From Pseudomonadales bacterium (lineage in GTDB: Bacteria; Pseudomonadota; Gammaproteobacteria; Pseudomonadales; Azotimanducaceae): 64,000 nucleotides of DNA. Below are positions 1-8,834 of the stretch, one piece after another. The first letter of the stretch is position 1. Each line of letters starts with the position of its first letter. The notes beneath the pieces were generated by a model. The model was not told where the DNA came from, did not search any database, and was given only the letters and a program-made list of their open reading frames with translations. Location: the NCBI GenBank assembly GCA_016779585.1, contig JADHNI010000006.1:1-64000 (forward strand). Reading direction: 5' to 3'. The position numbers were made by a program, and so were the translations under genes.

Positions 1-109
1 ATACCGAGTTGATTGCCGCCCACTCCGATAGACCATCTTTCTGTGCTTCCTCAACAAGTCGCACAGCCCTTTCCCGGACCTCCGGGGGATATCGATTTGA
101 AGTAGTCAT
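1..109 (-). CDS. IS3-family transposase OrfA, N-terminal fragment (cut by window edge)
   Basis: Reading the minus strand from the ATG at 109 gives 36 codons with no stop before the window edge. The peptide starts MTTSNRYPPEVRERAVRLVE and continues with a tryptophan-containing helix (SEWAAINSV). This is the typical start of IS3-group OrfA proteins, whose N-terminal helix-turn-helix binds the element ends. OrfB, which carries the DDE catalytic domain, would lie outside the window. A terminal-repeat-like sequence lies directly upstream (131-159). Family assignment rests on recalled similarity of this short N-terminus; whether the element is intact cannot be judged. Confidence 0.7.
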   Translation of the reverse strand, partial: MTTSNRYPPEVRERAVRLVEEAQKDGLSEWAAINSV

Positions 110-130
110 TACTCTATCCTCTCAAAGAAT

Positions 131-159
131 AGAGTCTCCGGGAAAGCCGGGGGGATTCA
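131..159 (-). repeat. Probable terminal inverted repeat of the IS3-type element
   Basis: On the minus strand this reads TGAATCCCCCCGGCTTTCCC followed by GGAGACTCT, resembling the TGAACCGCC...GGAGACT ends of IS3-group elements. It sits 22 bp upstream of the orfA start, as expected for a left end. The partner repeat is outside the window, so the boundary near position 159 is an inference. Confidence 0.55.
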
Positions 160-463
160 CACCTAGATTGGTGTCCGGTTTTATTGAACCACTACATACT
201 GACTGCCAAGTATGGAAGCATTCATGCTGCACAAGAGCAGCTAGGCAGCGTGCAAGACATACAAAGCACCTTCGTGGACTTTCAGCAGTATCTTTACGCT
301 GCTGAGGGGAATTAGAGGGCTAGATTATTACGTCACCACGGTTAGCGCAGAGGGCTGTAATGTTTACAACCGTCACTAATGCTAAGTAACTGATATTGAA
401 GCGATTATGAAGAAAGGGCAGAGACAAAGATGAGCGAAGGAACTTGCAAACTACTTGTAAACT
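160..463. other. Non-coding stretch without a recognisable gene
   Basis: About 300 bases between the IS end and the hairpin before tadA. The longest open frame here (9-305, plus) runs antisense through the orfA start and the IS end and has no recognisable features. A segment at about 171-197 (GTGTCCGGTTTTATTGAACC...) resembles the ends of some other IS elements, so this may be a graveyard of insertions. No tRNA, promoter or gene remnant could be supported. Confidence 0.4.
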
Positions 464-511
464 CAGTTTTGCCCCTCGCAAACCCTTGCTACATAAGGGT
501 TTGCAAAACTG
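464..511 (+). repeat. Long bulged hairpin upstream of tadA
   Basis: The arms GCAAACCCTT (478-487) and AAGGGTTTGC (495-504) pair perfectly around a 7-nt loop. Outside a one-sided 7-nt bulge, CAGTTTT (464-470) pairs with AAAACTG (505-511). The total is 17 base pairs. There is no T-run on either side, so it is not an ordinary intrinsic terminator. It ends about 20 bp before the tadA start and may be an operator, an RNA element or a small mobile palindrome. Confidence 0.6.
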
Positions 512-530
512 TCACTATTGAGTGGGAGTA

Positions 531-989
531 ATGCTGGATTCAGCTCATACTGACTGGATGCGCGAAGCTATTGATCTCGCAGCGATTGCAGCGAATAAGG
601 GTGAAGTGCCGGTTGGCGCTGTTGTCGTGTGTGACGGTGAGGTCATCGGCAGGGGTAGTAATGCGCCGATATCGGATGCAGACCCAACGGCCCACGCCGA
701 GATCAATGCGCTGCGGGACGCGGCAAAACGAATTGGCAATTATCGATTGCCGGGATGCACGCTGGTGGTGACCGTGGAGCCCTGTACCATGTGTGCCGGT
801 GCGCTTGTCCATGCTCGAATCGAAACGTTAGTATTTGGCGCTCGGGAACCTCGCGCCGGTGCAGTCTTTTCCTCGGCAAACGTACTGGAAAATCCCGGAC
901 TCAATCACAGGGTTTCTGTGGTTGAAGGTGTATTGGCCGGGGAATGCGGAGAACTGATGTCATCCTTTTTCAGGGAGCGTAGATACTAA
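531..989 (+). CDS. tadA: tRNA-specific adenosine deaminase TadA
   Basis: The 152-residue protein converts adenosine-34 to inosine in the anticodon of tRNA-Arg(ACG). It has the cytidine/deoxycytidylate deaminase zinc signature: HAE with zinc ligand H55 and catalytic E57, then PCTMC with zinc ligands C85 and C88. The N-terminus ([12 protein letters not shown]...EVPVGAVVV) aligns well with TadA of enteric bacteria. ATG 531 was chosen because it gives the usual length; an in-frame GTG at 522 would add three residues. Neither start has a well-spaced Shine-Dalgarno site, although GGGAG lies just before ATG 531. The stop overlaps the purL start as TAATG, so the two genes are probably cotranscribed. 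Confidence 0.95.
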   Translation: MLDSAHTDWMREAIDLAAIAANKGEVPVGAVVVCDGEVIGRGSNAPISDADPTAHAEINALRDAAKRIGNYRLPGCTLVVTVEPCTMCAGALVHARIETLVFGAREPRAGAVFSSANVLENPGLNHRVSVVEGVLAGECGELMSSFFRERRY

Positions 990-3900
990 TGGTTATGCTG
1001 GTCTTTCCAGGACCGACAGCGCTGTCGTCCTTCAGGGTCAGCAAGCTGCGCGCCGAGCTGGCTGCTGCGGGTGTCGACGTCCGGCGGATCGATACGCAGT
1101 ATCTGCACTTCGTTGACCTGGCGGAGAAACTTAACCAGGAAGAACTGGCCGTCCTGGCGGGTCTTCTTCGATATGGTGCTGAGGAAGAACAGCGCCGGGA
1201 ACTCATGCAGACAGACCAGTTCCTGCGCCTGGTGGTTCCGAGGCGAGGCACCATATCTCCCTGGAGTTCCAAGGCGACTGATATCGCCAGGATCTGTGGT
1301 CTCGATAAGGTTATTCGCATTGAACGGGGCACCGCCTACCGGATTAATGCCAGCGAGCCAGAGGCAGCAGACCCCTTTATTCATGATCGAATGACCCAGG
1401 AGGTCGTTGGAACCACGCAAGTCAGTTACCTGTTTGAGACAGAAGACCCGGCACCACTGGGTACGATTGACCTGCTCGGACAGGGTCCGGCTGCTCTGCA
1501 GGTGGCTAACATCAGTCTTGGTCTTGCTCTCACCCGGGATGAGATAGCCTATCTCGTGGAAGCCTATCGGGAACTTAAGCGCAATCCGACAGATGCTGAA
1601 CTGATGATGTTTGCGCAGGCGAACTCAGAACACTGCCGGCACAAAACTTTCCGCGCCAGCTGGACCATCGACGGCGAGGAAAAACCGCACTCTTTGATGG
1701 ACATGATCCAGAACACTTACCGCCAGACAAATGGCGAAGGTGTGCTTTCCGCCTATGAAGATAATGCGGCGGTGATCGAAGGTTCCAGGGCAAGCCGCTT
1801 TTTTCCGGATCCGATGACACGGGAGTATGATTTCGTTAACGAGGATGTGCACATCCTGATGAAGGTTGAAACGCACAACCACCCCACCGGTATTGCCCCC
1901 TTCCCAGGAGCCGCGACAGGTGCCGGTGGTGAAATTCGTGATGAGGGTGCGACGGGCCGTGGCGCCAAACCCAAAGCGGGCCTTACCGGTTTTACAGTGT
2001 CGAACCTTCACATTCCTGGTGCCAAACAACCCTGGGAGGTTGACTATGGTCAACCGTCTCGCATTTCCTCGGCCCTGGACATCATGATTGAAGCGCCGAT
2101 TGGTGGTGCTGCTTTTAACAACGAGTTTGGTCGGCCAAATATCTCAGGCTACTTCCGGACCTTTGAACAGGAGGTAGACGGCGAGGTGCGTGGTTATCAC
2201 AAGCCGATCATGATTGCCGGTGGTATCGGCAATATTCGACCGAAACACGTACAGAAAGAACGCATTGAAATAGGTGCGGCGCTTATCGTGCTGGGCGGTC
2301 CAGCCATGCTGATCGGCCTGGGCGGTGGTGCTGCTTCGTCCATGGCGACGGGGGAGAGCCTTGAGGAGCTGGACTTCGCCAGCGTTCAACGGGGCAATCC
2401 GGAAATGGAACATCGCTGCCAGGAAGTCATCGACCAGTGCTGGCAGCTTGGGGACGATAACCCGATCCAGTTTATTCACGATGTGGGTGCGGGTGGCCTG
2501 TCCAATGCCTTGCCCGAGTTGGTCAAGGATGGCGGCGTTGGTGGTGATTTTGAGCTGCGCCGAATACCGAACGCTGAAATGAGCATGAGCCCGATGGAGA
2601 TCTGGTGCAACGAAGCCCAGGAACGTTATGTGCTCGCGGTTCGATTTGCCGACCTCGATCGGTTTACACGCATTTGCGATCGTGAGCGTTGCCCTTATGC
2701 AGTGGTGGGGCAGGCGAAAGATGGGAACCGGCTGCGCGTCAACGATAACATCCACGGTGAGCGCCCGGTGGACATGTCATTGGCAACGCTGTTCGGTAAA
2801 GCGCCGAAGTTGCAGAAGCAGGTGGCTCGTGCACCCCTGGCTCTGAAGCCTTTCAACACAGACCGGAACATCATCGAAGGGCTGGTACGTGTACTCAACC
2901 ATCCTACTGTCGCCAGCAAGAAGTTCCTGATCACTATCGGTGATCGAACCGTGGGTGGGCTGGTTTACCGTGACCAGATGGTCGGACCCTGGCAGACCCC
3001 TGTAGCAGATGTTGCTGTCACTGCCTCTGGTTTTACCGGGAATACCGGCGAAGCCATGGCGATGGGTGAAAGATCACCGATAGCTTTGATTTCCAGCCGG
3101 GCTTCTGCCCGCATGGCGATTGGAGAGGCTATTACCAACATCGCCTCTGCCAATGTTGCCAAATTGCAGGATGTCAGCCTCTCTGCCAATTGGATGGCTG
3201 CCGTTGGTGCGAAAGGCGAGGACGCGAATCTTTTTGATGCTGTGGAGTCTGTGGGTATGGAACTTTGCCCGGATCTGGGCATCGCCATTCCGGTAGGCAA
3301 AGACTCGCTTTCCATGCAAACACGCTGGCAGGAAGACGGTGAACCCAAGTCGGTGACATCCCCGATGTCATTAATTGTAACTGCCTGTGCACCAGTGCTT
3401 AATATTCGGGAAACAATTACGCCGGAACTTTATCCGCTGGAAGCCGAAACGGTCATAGTTCTGCTGGACCTTGCCGAGGGTCGTCAGCGCATGGGTGGCA
3501 GCATCCTGGCACAGTGTTACTCGGAGCTGGGCAATGAGGCACCTGACCTGGAGAATCCGGAAATCGTCAAGCGGTTCTTTGCCTTTGTGCAGGAAAAAAG
3601 GGAAGACATCCTCGCTTACCACGACCGTTCTGATGGTGGCCTGATCACCACGTTGCTGGAGATGGGATTTGCCGCGCGCTGCGGTCTTGAAGTTACCGTT
3701 CCCGATGAAGAAGACCCGATCCCTTACCTGTTCAATGAAGAGCTCGGTGTTGTTATCCAGATTGAGACTGAAAAGGCTGAGGACCTGATCGGCGAGCTGA
3801 CTGGCCATGGCATAACCGCGACCCCGGTAGCGCGGGTCAGGAAAGACCAGGTGGTGCGCCTGGTACATCAGGGCAGGGAACTGGTGTCGTCGCCCAGGGC

Positions 3901-4849
3901 TGAACTGGAGCGCCAGTGGAGTCGTTCCAGTTTCCAGATACAGAGACTCCGGGATAACCCAAAGTGTGCACAGGAAGAGTTCAACACCATCGGAGAGGAC
4001 TATGATCCGGGGCTGATTGCGGAACATCGTTTTGATATCAATGAAGATATTGCGGCGCCGATGATCGCAACCGGCGTGAAACCGCTGGTCGCGATCCTTC
4101 GTGAGCAGGGGGTGAACAGCCAGACTGAAATGGCGGCCGCGTTTACGCGGGCGGGGTTCACGGCTGTCGACGTTCATATGTCGGAAATTTTCAAGGGCGA
4201 TACTGCACTGGCGCAGTTCAAGGGGCTGGTCGCTTGCGGCGGTTTCTCCTATGGTGACGTCCTGGGTGCTGGTGAAGGCTGGGCAAAGTCCATCCTCTAT
4301 CACGAGAGAACACGTGATTCTTTCCAGGAGTTTTTTGAGCGCGCTGATACCTTCACCCTGGGTGTCTGTAACGGGTGCCAGATGCTGGCCACGCTGAGTG
4401 ACCTGATCCCCGGTACTGACTCCTGGCCGAAGTTTATCCGTAACGAATCTGAACAGTTTGAAGCTCGATTGAGCCTTGTGCGGGTTGAACGCAGCCAGTC
4501 TATTTTCCTGCGCGGAATGCGCGGCGCCCTGCTGCCTATCGTGGTCAGCCATGGCGAAGGACGCGCCACTCTGACGCGCATTGCCATGGACGATCTGATC
4601 AATCGTGAGCAGATTGCGCTACGATTCTCGGACCACTTTGGTGATGCAACGACGAGTTACCCGGATAATCCGAATGGATCACCCGGCGGTATGACAGGTG
4701 TGACAAGTCTTGATGGCAGGGTTCTGGCGATGATGCCGCATCCTGAGCGGGTGTTTCGGACAGCCCAGCACTCATGGCACCCTGATGACTGGGAGGAAGA
4801 TGCGCCGTGGATGCGTTTGTTCCGTAATGCCCGGGTCTGGGTAGGTTAA
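989..4849 (+). CDS. purL: Phosphoribosylformylglycinamidine synthase (FGAM synthetase)
   Basis: A large single-chain PurL of 1286 residues, the size typical of Gammaproteobacteria. It makes FGAM from FGAR, ATP and glutamine in step four of purine synthesis. The N-terminal PurS-like part is followed by two AIRS-like ATP-binding halves ([10 protein letters not shown] near residue 214, ETHNHPT near 293) and a C-terminal class I glutaminase. The glutaminase nucleophile lies in [10 protein letters not shown] near residue 1125 and its His/Glu pair in MMPHPER near 1250. The start overlaps the tadA stop by one base; ATG at 995 is an alternative. The last four bases (TTAA) are shared with the convergent Nudix gene. 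Confidence 0.98.
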   Translation: MVMLVFPGPTALSSFRVSKLRAELAAAGVDVRRIDTQYLHFVDLAEKLNQEELAVLAGLLRYGAEEEQRRELMQTDQFLRLVVPRRGTISPWSSKATDIARICGLDKVIRIERGTAYRINASEPEAADPFIHDRMTQEVVGTTQVSYLFETEDPAPLGTIDLLGQGPAALQVANISLGLALTRDEIAYLVEAYRELKRNPTDAELMMFAQANSEHCRHKTFRASWTIDGEEKPHSLMDMIQNTYRQTNGEGVLSAYEDNAAVIEGSRASRFFPDPMTREYDFVNEDVHILMKVETHNHPTGIAPFPGAATGAGGEIRDEGATGRGAKPKAGLTGFTVSNLHIPGAKQPWEVDYGQPSRISSALDIMIEAPIGGAAFNNEFGRPNISGYFRTFEQEVDGEVRGYHKPIMIAGGIGNIRPKHVQKERIEIGAALIVLGGPAMLIGLGGGAASSMATGESLEELDFASVQRGNPEMEHRCQEVIDQCWQLGDDNPIQFIHDVGAGGLSNALPELVKDGGVGGDFELRRIPNAEMSMSPMEIWCNEAQERYVLAVRFADLDRFTRICDRERCPYAVVGQAKDGNRLRVNDNIHGERPVDMSLATLFGKAPKLQKQVARAPLALKPFNTDRNIIEGLVRVLNHPTVASKKFLITIGDRTVGGLVYRDQMVGPWQTPVADVAVTASGFTGNTGEAMAMGERSPIALISSRASARMAIGEAITNIASANVAKLQDVSLSANWMAAVGAKGEDANLFDAVESVGMELCPDLGIAIPVGKDSLSMQTRWQEDGEPKSVTSPMSLIVTACAPVLNIRETITPELYPLEAETVIVLLDLAEGRQRMGGSILAQCYSELGNEAPDLENPEIVKRFFAFVQEKREDILAYHDRSDGGLITTLLEMGFAARCGLEVTVPDEEDPIPYLFNEELGVVIQIETEKAEDLIGELTGHGITATPVARVRKDQVVRLVHQGRELVSSPRAELERQWSRSSFQIQRLRDNPKCAQEEFNTIGEDYDPGLIAEHRFDINEDIAAPMIATGVKPLVAILREQGVNSQTEMAAAFTRAGFTAVDVHMSEIFKGDTALAQFKGLVACGGFSYGDVLGAGEGWAKSILYHERTRDSFQEFFERADTFTLGVCNGCQMLATLSDLIPGTDSWPKFIRNESEQFEARLSLVRVERSQSIFLRGMRGALLPIVVSHGEGRATLTRIAMDDLINREQIALRFSDHFGDATTSYPDNPNGSPGGMTGVTSLDGRVLAMMPHPERVFRTAQHSWHPDDWEEDAPWMRLFRNARVWVG

Positions 4850-5400
4850 CGGATTGGATCTCTCCGCCGATCGATCCCAATATCCTGGGATCGTGTCGGA
4901 AACTCGCCCCTGGGAAGGTCTCTGAAGTAGTGCTTCAGGGTCTCCGTAATTACGGGAAAAGCCAGTTCGTCCCAGGGGATTTCTTCTTCGCTAAAAAGGC
5001 AGGTTTCCAGAGACTCAATTCCTGGATGAAAGTCCAGGTCAGTCAGGCGGGCGCGATAGAAGATGTAAATCTGGGAGATATGCGGCAGGCTGAACATGGT
5101 ATAGAGGTCCATGATCTCGGCTTTGGCGTTGGCTTCTTCCATGGTTTCCCGCAGAGCACCCTCGGCTGCGGTTTCCCCGTTTTCCAGGAAACCTGCCGGC
5201 AGGGTCCAGTATCCGTGTCGCGGTGCAATAGCGCGTTTGCACAGCAGTACCTTGTCCTCGTGAAACGGCAGGCAGCCGGTCACAACCTTGGGATTCTGGT
5301 AGTGGATCGTTTCACACTGGATGCAGACAAACCGAATCCGGTTATCACCTTCCGGGATTCGTTCCGCCACTGGGTCGCCGCATTGACTACAATATTTCAT
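4846..5400 (-). CDS. Nudix hydrolase with N-terminal zinc ribbon
   Basis: The 184-residue protein starts with a CxxC...CxxC zinc ribbon (C4, C7, C26, C29) followed by a Nudix fold. The Nudix box reads [20 protein letters not shown], with the GX5EX7REXXEE pattern intact except that the usual distal glycine is Asn. Zinc-ribbon Nudix proteins of this type are usually annotated as NADH or ADP-ribose pyrophosphatases; the substrate cannot be read from sequence. ATG 5400 was preferred over an upstream in-frame codon at 5442 because the ribbon begins immediately and the longer form would overlap the divergent gene. It is convergent with purL and divergent from nudL across 40 bp. Confidence 0.85.
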   Translation of the reverse strand: MKYCSQCGDPVAERIPEGDNRIRFVCIQCETIHYQNPKVVTGCLPFHEDKVLLCKRAIAPRHGYWTLPAGFLENGETAAEGALRETMEEANAKAEIMDLYTMFSLPHISQIYIFYRARLTDLDFHPGIESLETCLFSEEEIPWDELAFPVITETLKHYFRDLPRGEFPTRSQDIGIDRRRDPIR

Positions 5401-5440
5401 GACCGAAGTATAAAGGATCACCACGGAAACGCTTAAGCGC

Positions 5441-6001
5441 ATGCTGGAAGAGATAAAAAACAGGCTTGCCCGCCATCAACCGGAATCCCTGCCGCATTTC
5501 CATCGCGATCGGGCCCGCGCGGCAGTTCTGATCCCCTTGCTGGACAGGGGTGCGGAGCCCCATGTGTTACTCACCGAGCGTGCAGGTGCATTGTCCAGTC
5601 ATGGTGGTGAGGTTGCGTTTCCCGGTGGCAAGGAAGACGAGACAGATGATTCACTGGTCTGGACGGCGCTGCGTGAAAACGAAGAGGAACTTGGTATTGC
5701 ACCGGACTCTGTAGAGATCCTTGGACAACTGAAACCGTTTGTTTCCAAATACGGCCTGATGGTGACGCCTTTTGTTGGTCTCGTGGATGAACGAGTGACC
5801 CTCTCACCGAACCCGGACGAGATCGCTTCCGTATTTGAAGTTCCCCTGACCTTTTTTGAAAGGACCTCGCCAGCGCGTATTGACCAGGTGGCGCGACACG
5901 GAGAGGCCTATGCAGTACGGGTATTTGAGTATGACGGCTATGAGATCTGGGGATTAACGGCGTTGATCGTGGATGAATTCCTTAATATAGGTCTGCGATA
6001 A
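5441..6001 (+). CDS. nudL: Coenzyme A pyrophosphatase-type Nudix hydrolase (NudL/YeaB)
   Basis: A 186-residue Nudix protein with the extra motif that marks the CoA pyrophosphatase subgroup ([21 protein letters not shown]), followed by the catalytic glutamates in [12 protein letters not shown]. The family hydrolyses CoA or acyl-CoA to phosphopantetheine plus 3',5'-ADP, using Mg or Mn. It starts 40 bp from the divergent zinc-ribbon Nudix gene, so the two promoters must overlap. The next gene begins 28 bp downstream on the same strand. Family membership is clear; the physiological substrate is inferred. Confidence 0.88.
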   Translation: MLEEIKNRLARHQPESLPHFHRDRARAAVLIPLLDRGAEPHVLLTERAGALSSHGGEVAFPGGKEDETDDSLVWTALRENEEELGIAPDSVEILGQLKPFVSKYGLMVTPFVGLVDERVTLSPNPDEIASVFEVPLTFFERTSPARIDQVARHGEAYAVRVFEYDGYEIWGLTALIVDEFLNIGLR

Positions 6002-6029
6002 TCCGGATTCAGTTGATGGAGTGTGAACC

Positions 6030-6551
6030 ATGATTTATTCACTGGGTGACCGATCACCGGAATTCAAGGGTGATTACTGGGTAGCAGACAGCGCCACCGT
6101 GCTTGGGGCAGTGGTGCTCGAACATGATGCCAGTATCTGGTTCAACGCTGTGCTGCGTGGCGACAATGATGTCATTACCGTTGGCGAAGGCTCTAACATC
6201 CAGGATGGTTCGGTGCTGCATACAGATCCCGGCATGCCGCTCACCATAGGCAAAGGTGTGACAGTTGGCCACAAGGTCATGCTGCACGGTTGCACCATTG
6301 GCGATAACTCCCTCATTGGTATCAACGCGGTGATCCTTAACGGCGCAAAAATAGGTAAAAATTGCCTGATTGGCGCGAACTCACTGGTACCGGAGGGCAA
6401 AGAGATTCCTGATGGTTCTCTGGTGATGGGGTCCCCGGGCAAGGTGGTTCGTGAGCTGAACGAGGCCGCCATCAAGGGCCTTACCTTGAGCGCGCAGGGC
6501 TATGTCGCCAACTACAAGCGGTTCCAGAAGGAATTGAAACCCCTTGCCTAG
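6030..6551 (+). CDS. Gamma-carbonic-anhydrase-like hexapeptide-repeat protein (YrdA family)
   Basis: A 173-residue left-handed beta-helix protein. Hexapeptide turns run through the middle ([50 protein letters not shown]). Three histidines in the VLHTD and [10 protein letters not shown] segments match the zinc ligands of gamma-class carbonic anhydrases and YrdA-like trimers. Catalytic activity is unproven for many family members. ATG 6030 is the first start and gives a full-length protein. The promoter of the leuA transcript overlaps the last 18 bases of this gene. Confidence 0.9.
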   Translation: MIYSLGDRSPEFKGDYWVADSATVLGAVVLEHDASIWFNAVLRGDNDVITVGEGSNIQDGSVLHTDPGMPLTIGKGVTVGHKVMLHGCTIGDNSLIGINAVILNGAKIGKNCLIGANSLVPEGKEIPDGSLVMGSPGKVVRELNEAAIKGLTLSAQGYVANYKRFQKELKPLA

Positions 6552-6562
6552 GCGTTTATAGT
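6534..6562 (+). promoter_or_regulatory. Sigma-70 promoter of the leuA leader transcript
   Basis: TTGAAA (6534-6539) and TATAGT (6557-6562) are separated by 17 bp, each one mismatch from consensus. Initiation is expected near 6569-6571, about 28 bases before the leucine-rich leader peptide. The -35 box lies inside the upstream coding region. Confidence 0.75.
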
Positions 6563-6597
6563 TCGCACCTGAAACCTATCGGTAACTCGCAGAGCGA

Positions 6598-6699
6598 ATG
6601 AACACGAATACAAATTTCGACGTTCTTTCCAGCAGCACTCTTCAGCTGCTACTCGCCCCTGCACAGCTTTCAGGCCTGCTGCTACGACTGCCGTTGTAG
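6598..6699 (+). CDS. leuA leader peptide (leucine-rich, 33 residues)
   Basis: This short open frame (ATG 6598, TAG 6697) encodes 33 residues, 11 of them leucine, including LQLLLAPAQ and GLLLRLPL next to the stop. Five of the six leucine codons are used. Position between a strong promoter and leuA, together with this composition, matches leader peptides through which translating ribosomes sense charged tRNA-Leu. I saw no U-tract terminator between the peptide and leuA, so control may work through RNA refolding at the leuA start region, Rho, or a less canonical hairpin. The Shine-Dalgarno site is weak. Confidence 0.75.
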   Translation: MNTNTNFDVLSSSTLQLLLAPAQLSGLLLRLPL

Positions 6700-6775
6700 G
6701 CGGCCATCCCAAATACCTGCACTGCCCGGTGCCTGCAACTCGCAGGAAAGAAACAAAAAACCCGAGACACAGAAC
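6700..6775 (+). promoter_or_regulatory. leuA leader RNA region with competing short stems
   Basis: Between the leader peptide and leuA, CCTGC (6732-6736) pairs with GCAGG (6742-6746). The same GCAGG could pair with earlier CCTGC copies near 6657, 6684 and 6717, giving mutually exclusive stems. No run of Ts follows; instead the sequence is A-rich (6747-6760). An AGGAAAG inside this hairpin lies too far (about 25 nt) from ATG 6776 to be a normal ribosome binding site. The mechanism is not determined. Confidence 0.4.
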
Positions 6776-8491
6776 ATGAATGCTGAAAACCCATCGATAA
6801 ATACCGATAACGTGACGGCCAGGAAAATGCCGTTTCACAAGTACAAGGCCTTCCAACCGGTTGCACTGAAAGATCGCACCTGGCCCGATAATGTCATCAC
6901 CGAGGCTCCTCGCTGGTGCAGTGTGGACCTGCGGGACGGTAACCAGGCGCTGATCGAGCCAATGACTCCCAACGAAAAGCAGAAGATGTGGGATCTGCTG
7001 GTTGAAATCGGATTCAAGGAAATCGAGGTTGGCTTCCCCGCGGCATCGCAGACAGATTTCGATTTTGTCCGAAAGATCATCGAAGAAGATCGTATACCTG
7101 AGGGCGTCACTATCCAGGTACTGTGCCAGGCACGTGAAGAACTGATCCGGCGAACCTGTGAGGCTGTGGCGGGTGCGAAGAATGTCATCTTCCACCTCTA
7201 TAATTCCACCTCCACCCTGCAGCGCAAGGTGGTGTTCAACATGAGTCGTGAGGAGGTTATCAAGCTTGCTACCGACGCAACCCAGGTCGTGTGGGAGAAC
7301 ACACGTGATCTTGTGGCATCCGGCACCAACCTGACGCTCGAATACTCACCTGAGAGCTATACGGCAACGGAAATGGAATTTGCCGTGGAGATCTGTGCTG
7401 CAGTGATGGAAGTCTGGAAGCCAACGCCCGAGAACAAGATTGTGCTTAACCTGCCTTCTACCGTCGAGATGGCAACGCCGAATATCTACGCGGACCAGAT
7501 TGAATATTTCATTCGTAACCTGCCAAATCGTGAGAGTGCAGTGATCAGCCTGCATACCCATAATGATCGTGGCACTGGTGTTGCTGCATCTGAGCTTGGC
7601 CTGATGGCAGGCGCCGAAAGAATTGAAGGCACACTCTTCGGCAACGGTGAACGCACGGGCAATCTGGATGTGATCACCATGGCGATGAACATGTTCTCCC
7701 AGGGAATTGACCCGAAGCTTTATCTCTCGGATATGCCAAAGATTGTTGCCGTCAGCGAGGAGTGCACGAAGATTCCCATCCACGTCCGCCAGCCATACGC
7801 CGGTGAACTGGTTTTCACAGCGTTTTCCGGTTCACACCAGGATGCAATCAAGAAAGGTATGCAGTTCGTGGAAGCTGGTGGTGATACATCCTGGGAAGTC
7901 CCGTACCTGCCGATTGATCCTGCAGATGTCGGCAGTTCCTATCGTGAAACCGTGCGGGTAAACAGCCAGTCCGGAAAAGGTGGTGTGGCATTTGTCCTTG
8001 AGCACCACTTTGGTGTCTCGTTGCCGAGATCCCTGCTGCTTGAATTCAGCCCGGTTGTTCAGAAGCTCTCGGAATCAGACGGCGGTGAACTGAAACCCGA
8101 TGCAATCTGGAAAGCTTTTGTGGATGAGTACATCGAAGTTGAAGGGCCTTACCAGCTGATTGATTACCAGGTGCACACTGAAGCTGGTGGCGGCGAAACC
8201 TGCCAGGCGAAGATCCAGGTCGGTGACAATGAAGTAGATGTCAGTGGTGTAGGCTCCGGACCTATCGATGCGTTTATCAATGCCATGGTTGAAACCCTGA
8301 ACGAACCCCTGAATGTGGTTGAGTACCAGGAGTATGCACTGAACGAAGGTGCTGAGGCGCAGGCGATCTGTATTCTGGCGATCACGGATGAGCAGGGTAA
8401 CCGTTACTATGGCGTCGGCATCAGCCAGAACACCACGACAGCGGCGTTCAAGTCGATCATCGCGGCGATCAACCGCAAATGGCAGATCTGA
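6776..8491 (+). CDS. leuA: 2-isopropylmalate synthase (long LeuA form)
   Basis: This 571-residue enzyme condenses acetyl-CoA with 2-oxoisovalerate, the committed step of leucine synthesis. The TIM-barrel part shows DLRDGNQALIEPM near residue 50 (catalytic Arg/Asp region) and the metal-binding LHTHNDRG near 260. The C-terminal third is the LeuA dimerisation/allosteric domain (YQVHTEAGGGETCQAKIQVG, GSGPIDAFINAM) that binds leucine. It belongs to the longer LeuA type found in pseudomonads and actinobacteria. ATG 6776 was taken as start; ATG 6827 (after AGGAAA) is an alternative. The leucine-rich leader upstream implies control by leucine supply in addition to feedback inhibition. Confidence 0.96.
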   Translation: MNAENPSINTDNVTARKMPFHKYKAFQPVALKDRTWPDNVITEAPRWCSVDLRDGNQALIEPMTPNEKQKMWDLLVEIGFKEIEVGFPAASQTDFDFVRKIIEEDRIPEGVTIQVLCQAREELIRRTCEAVAGAKNVIFHLYNSTSTLQRKVVFNMSREEVIKLATDATQVVWENTRDLVASGTNLTLEYSPESYTATEMEFAVEICAAVMEVWKPTPENKIVLNLPSTVEMATPNIYADQIEYFIRNLPNRESAVISLHTHNDRGTGVAASELGLMAGAERIEGTLFGNGERTGNLDVITMAMNMFSQGIDPKLYLSDMPKIVAVSEECTKIPIHVRQPYAGELVFTAFSGSHQDAIKKGMQFVEAGGDTSWEVPYLPIDPADVGSSYRETVRVNSQSGKGGVAFVLEHHFGVSLPRSLLLEFSPVVQKLSESDGGELKPDAIWKAFVDEYIEVEGPYQLIDYQVHTEAGGGETCQAKIQVGDNEVDVSGVGSGPIDAFINAMVETLNEPLNVVEYQEYALNEGAEAQAICILAITDEQGNRYYGVGISQNTTTAAFKSIIAAINRKWQI

Positions 8492-8834
8492 CTCGCTGAC
8501 AATAGGTACTGCCGGAGAATACCGGGGTATACACTCGCTTACCTCGCTTCGGCGTCCTGCCTCAGCTTCGGAACAGGCATCACTGGCTACTCCGGCATCC
8601 TGCCTCCGTACGCTCGCGAACTACGCTCGTGCACACCCCGGCTATTCTCCGAATCACGATCATCGCGAGAAGATGCTCGCGATGATCGTGAGGCGAGCGC
8701 GCCCGGGTAACGGGGCGCGGCAGACTGGAGGGCAGGGACAGCCCGAAAGTCAGCGTTACATGGATGTACTTGAGCGGTGACGCGACCCATTACCCGCGGC
8801 AGCGAGCCCTTCGAATCTTCGTTAGAGAAAGCTT
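8492..8834. other. Structured non-coding region between leuA and the corB-like gene
   Basis: About 340 bases without a credible gene. CGGAGAATA-CCGGGG (8513-8527) is mirrored by CCCCGGCTATTCTCCG (8637-8651), enclosing roughly 110 bases that contain repeated CCTGCCTC and TACGCTCG words. A perfect 15-bp hairpin follows at 8655-8690. The region is convergent (leuA plus, corB-like minus), so it must contain the ends of both transcripts. No T-run terminator is visible. It may be a repetitive palindromic element or a structured RNA. Confidence 0.5.
8655..8690. repeat. Perfect 15-bp hairpin downstream of leuA
   Basis: CACGATCATCGCGAG (8655-8669) and CTCGCGATGATCGTG (8676-8690) are exact reverse complements around the 6-nt loop AAGATG. 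No T-run follows on either strand. It may help end both convergent transcripts or be a dispersed palindromic repeat. Confidence 0.8.

Noticed and set aside
9-305. 98-residue open frame on the plus strand
   Set aside because: It runs antisense through the IS3 orfA start and terminal repeat, with unbiased composition and no recognisable domain.
3371-4552. 393-residue open frame antisense to purL
   Set aside because: It is a long shadow frame inside a certain gene; the composition is that of back-translated purL codons and no domain is visible.
8349-8780. Arg/Ser-rich open frame across the leuA end and the following gap
   Set aside because: It overlaps leuA in another frame and owes its length to GC-rich palindromes; no start signal or domain.
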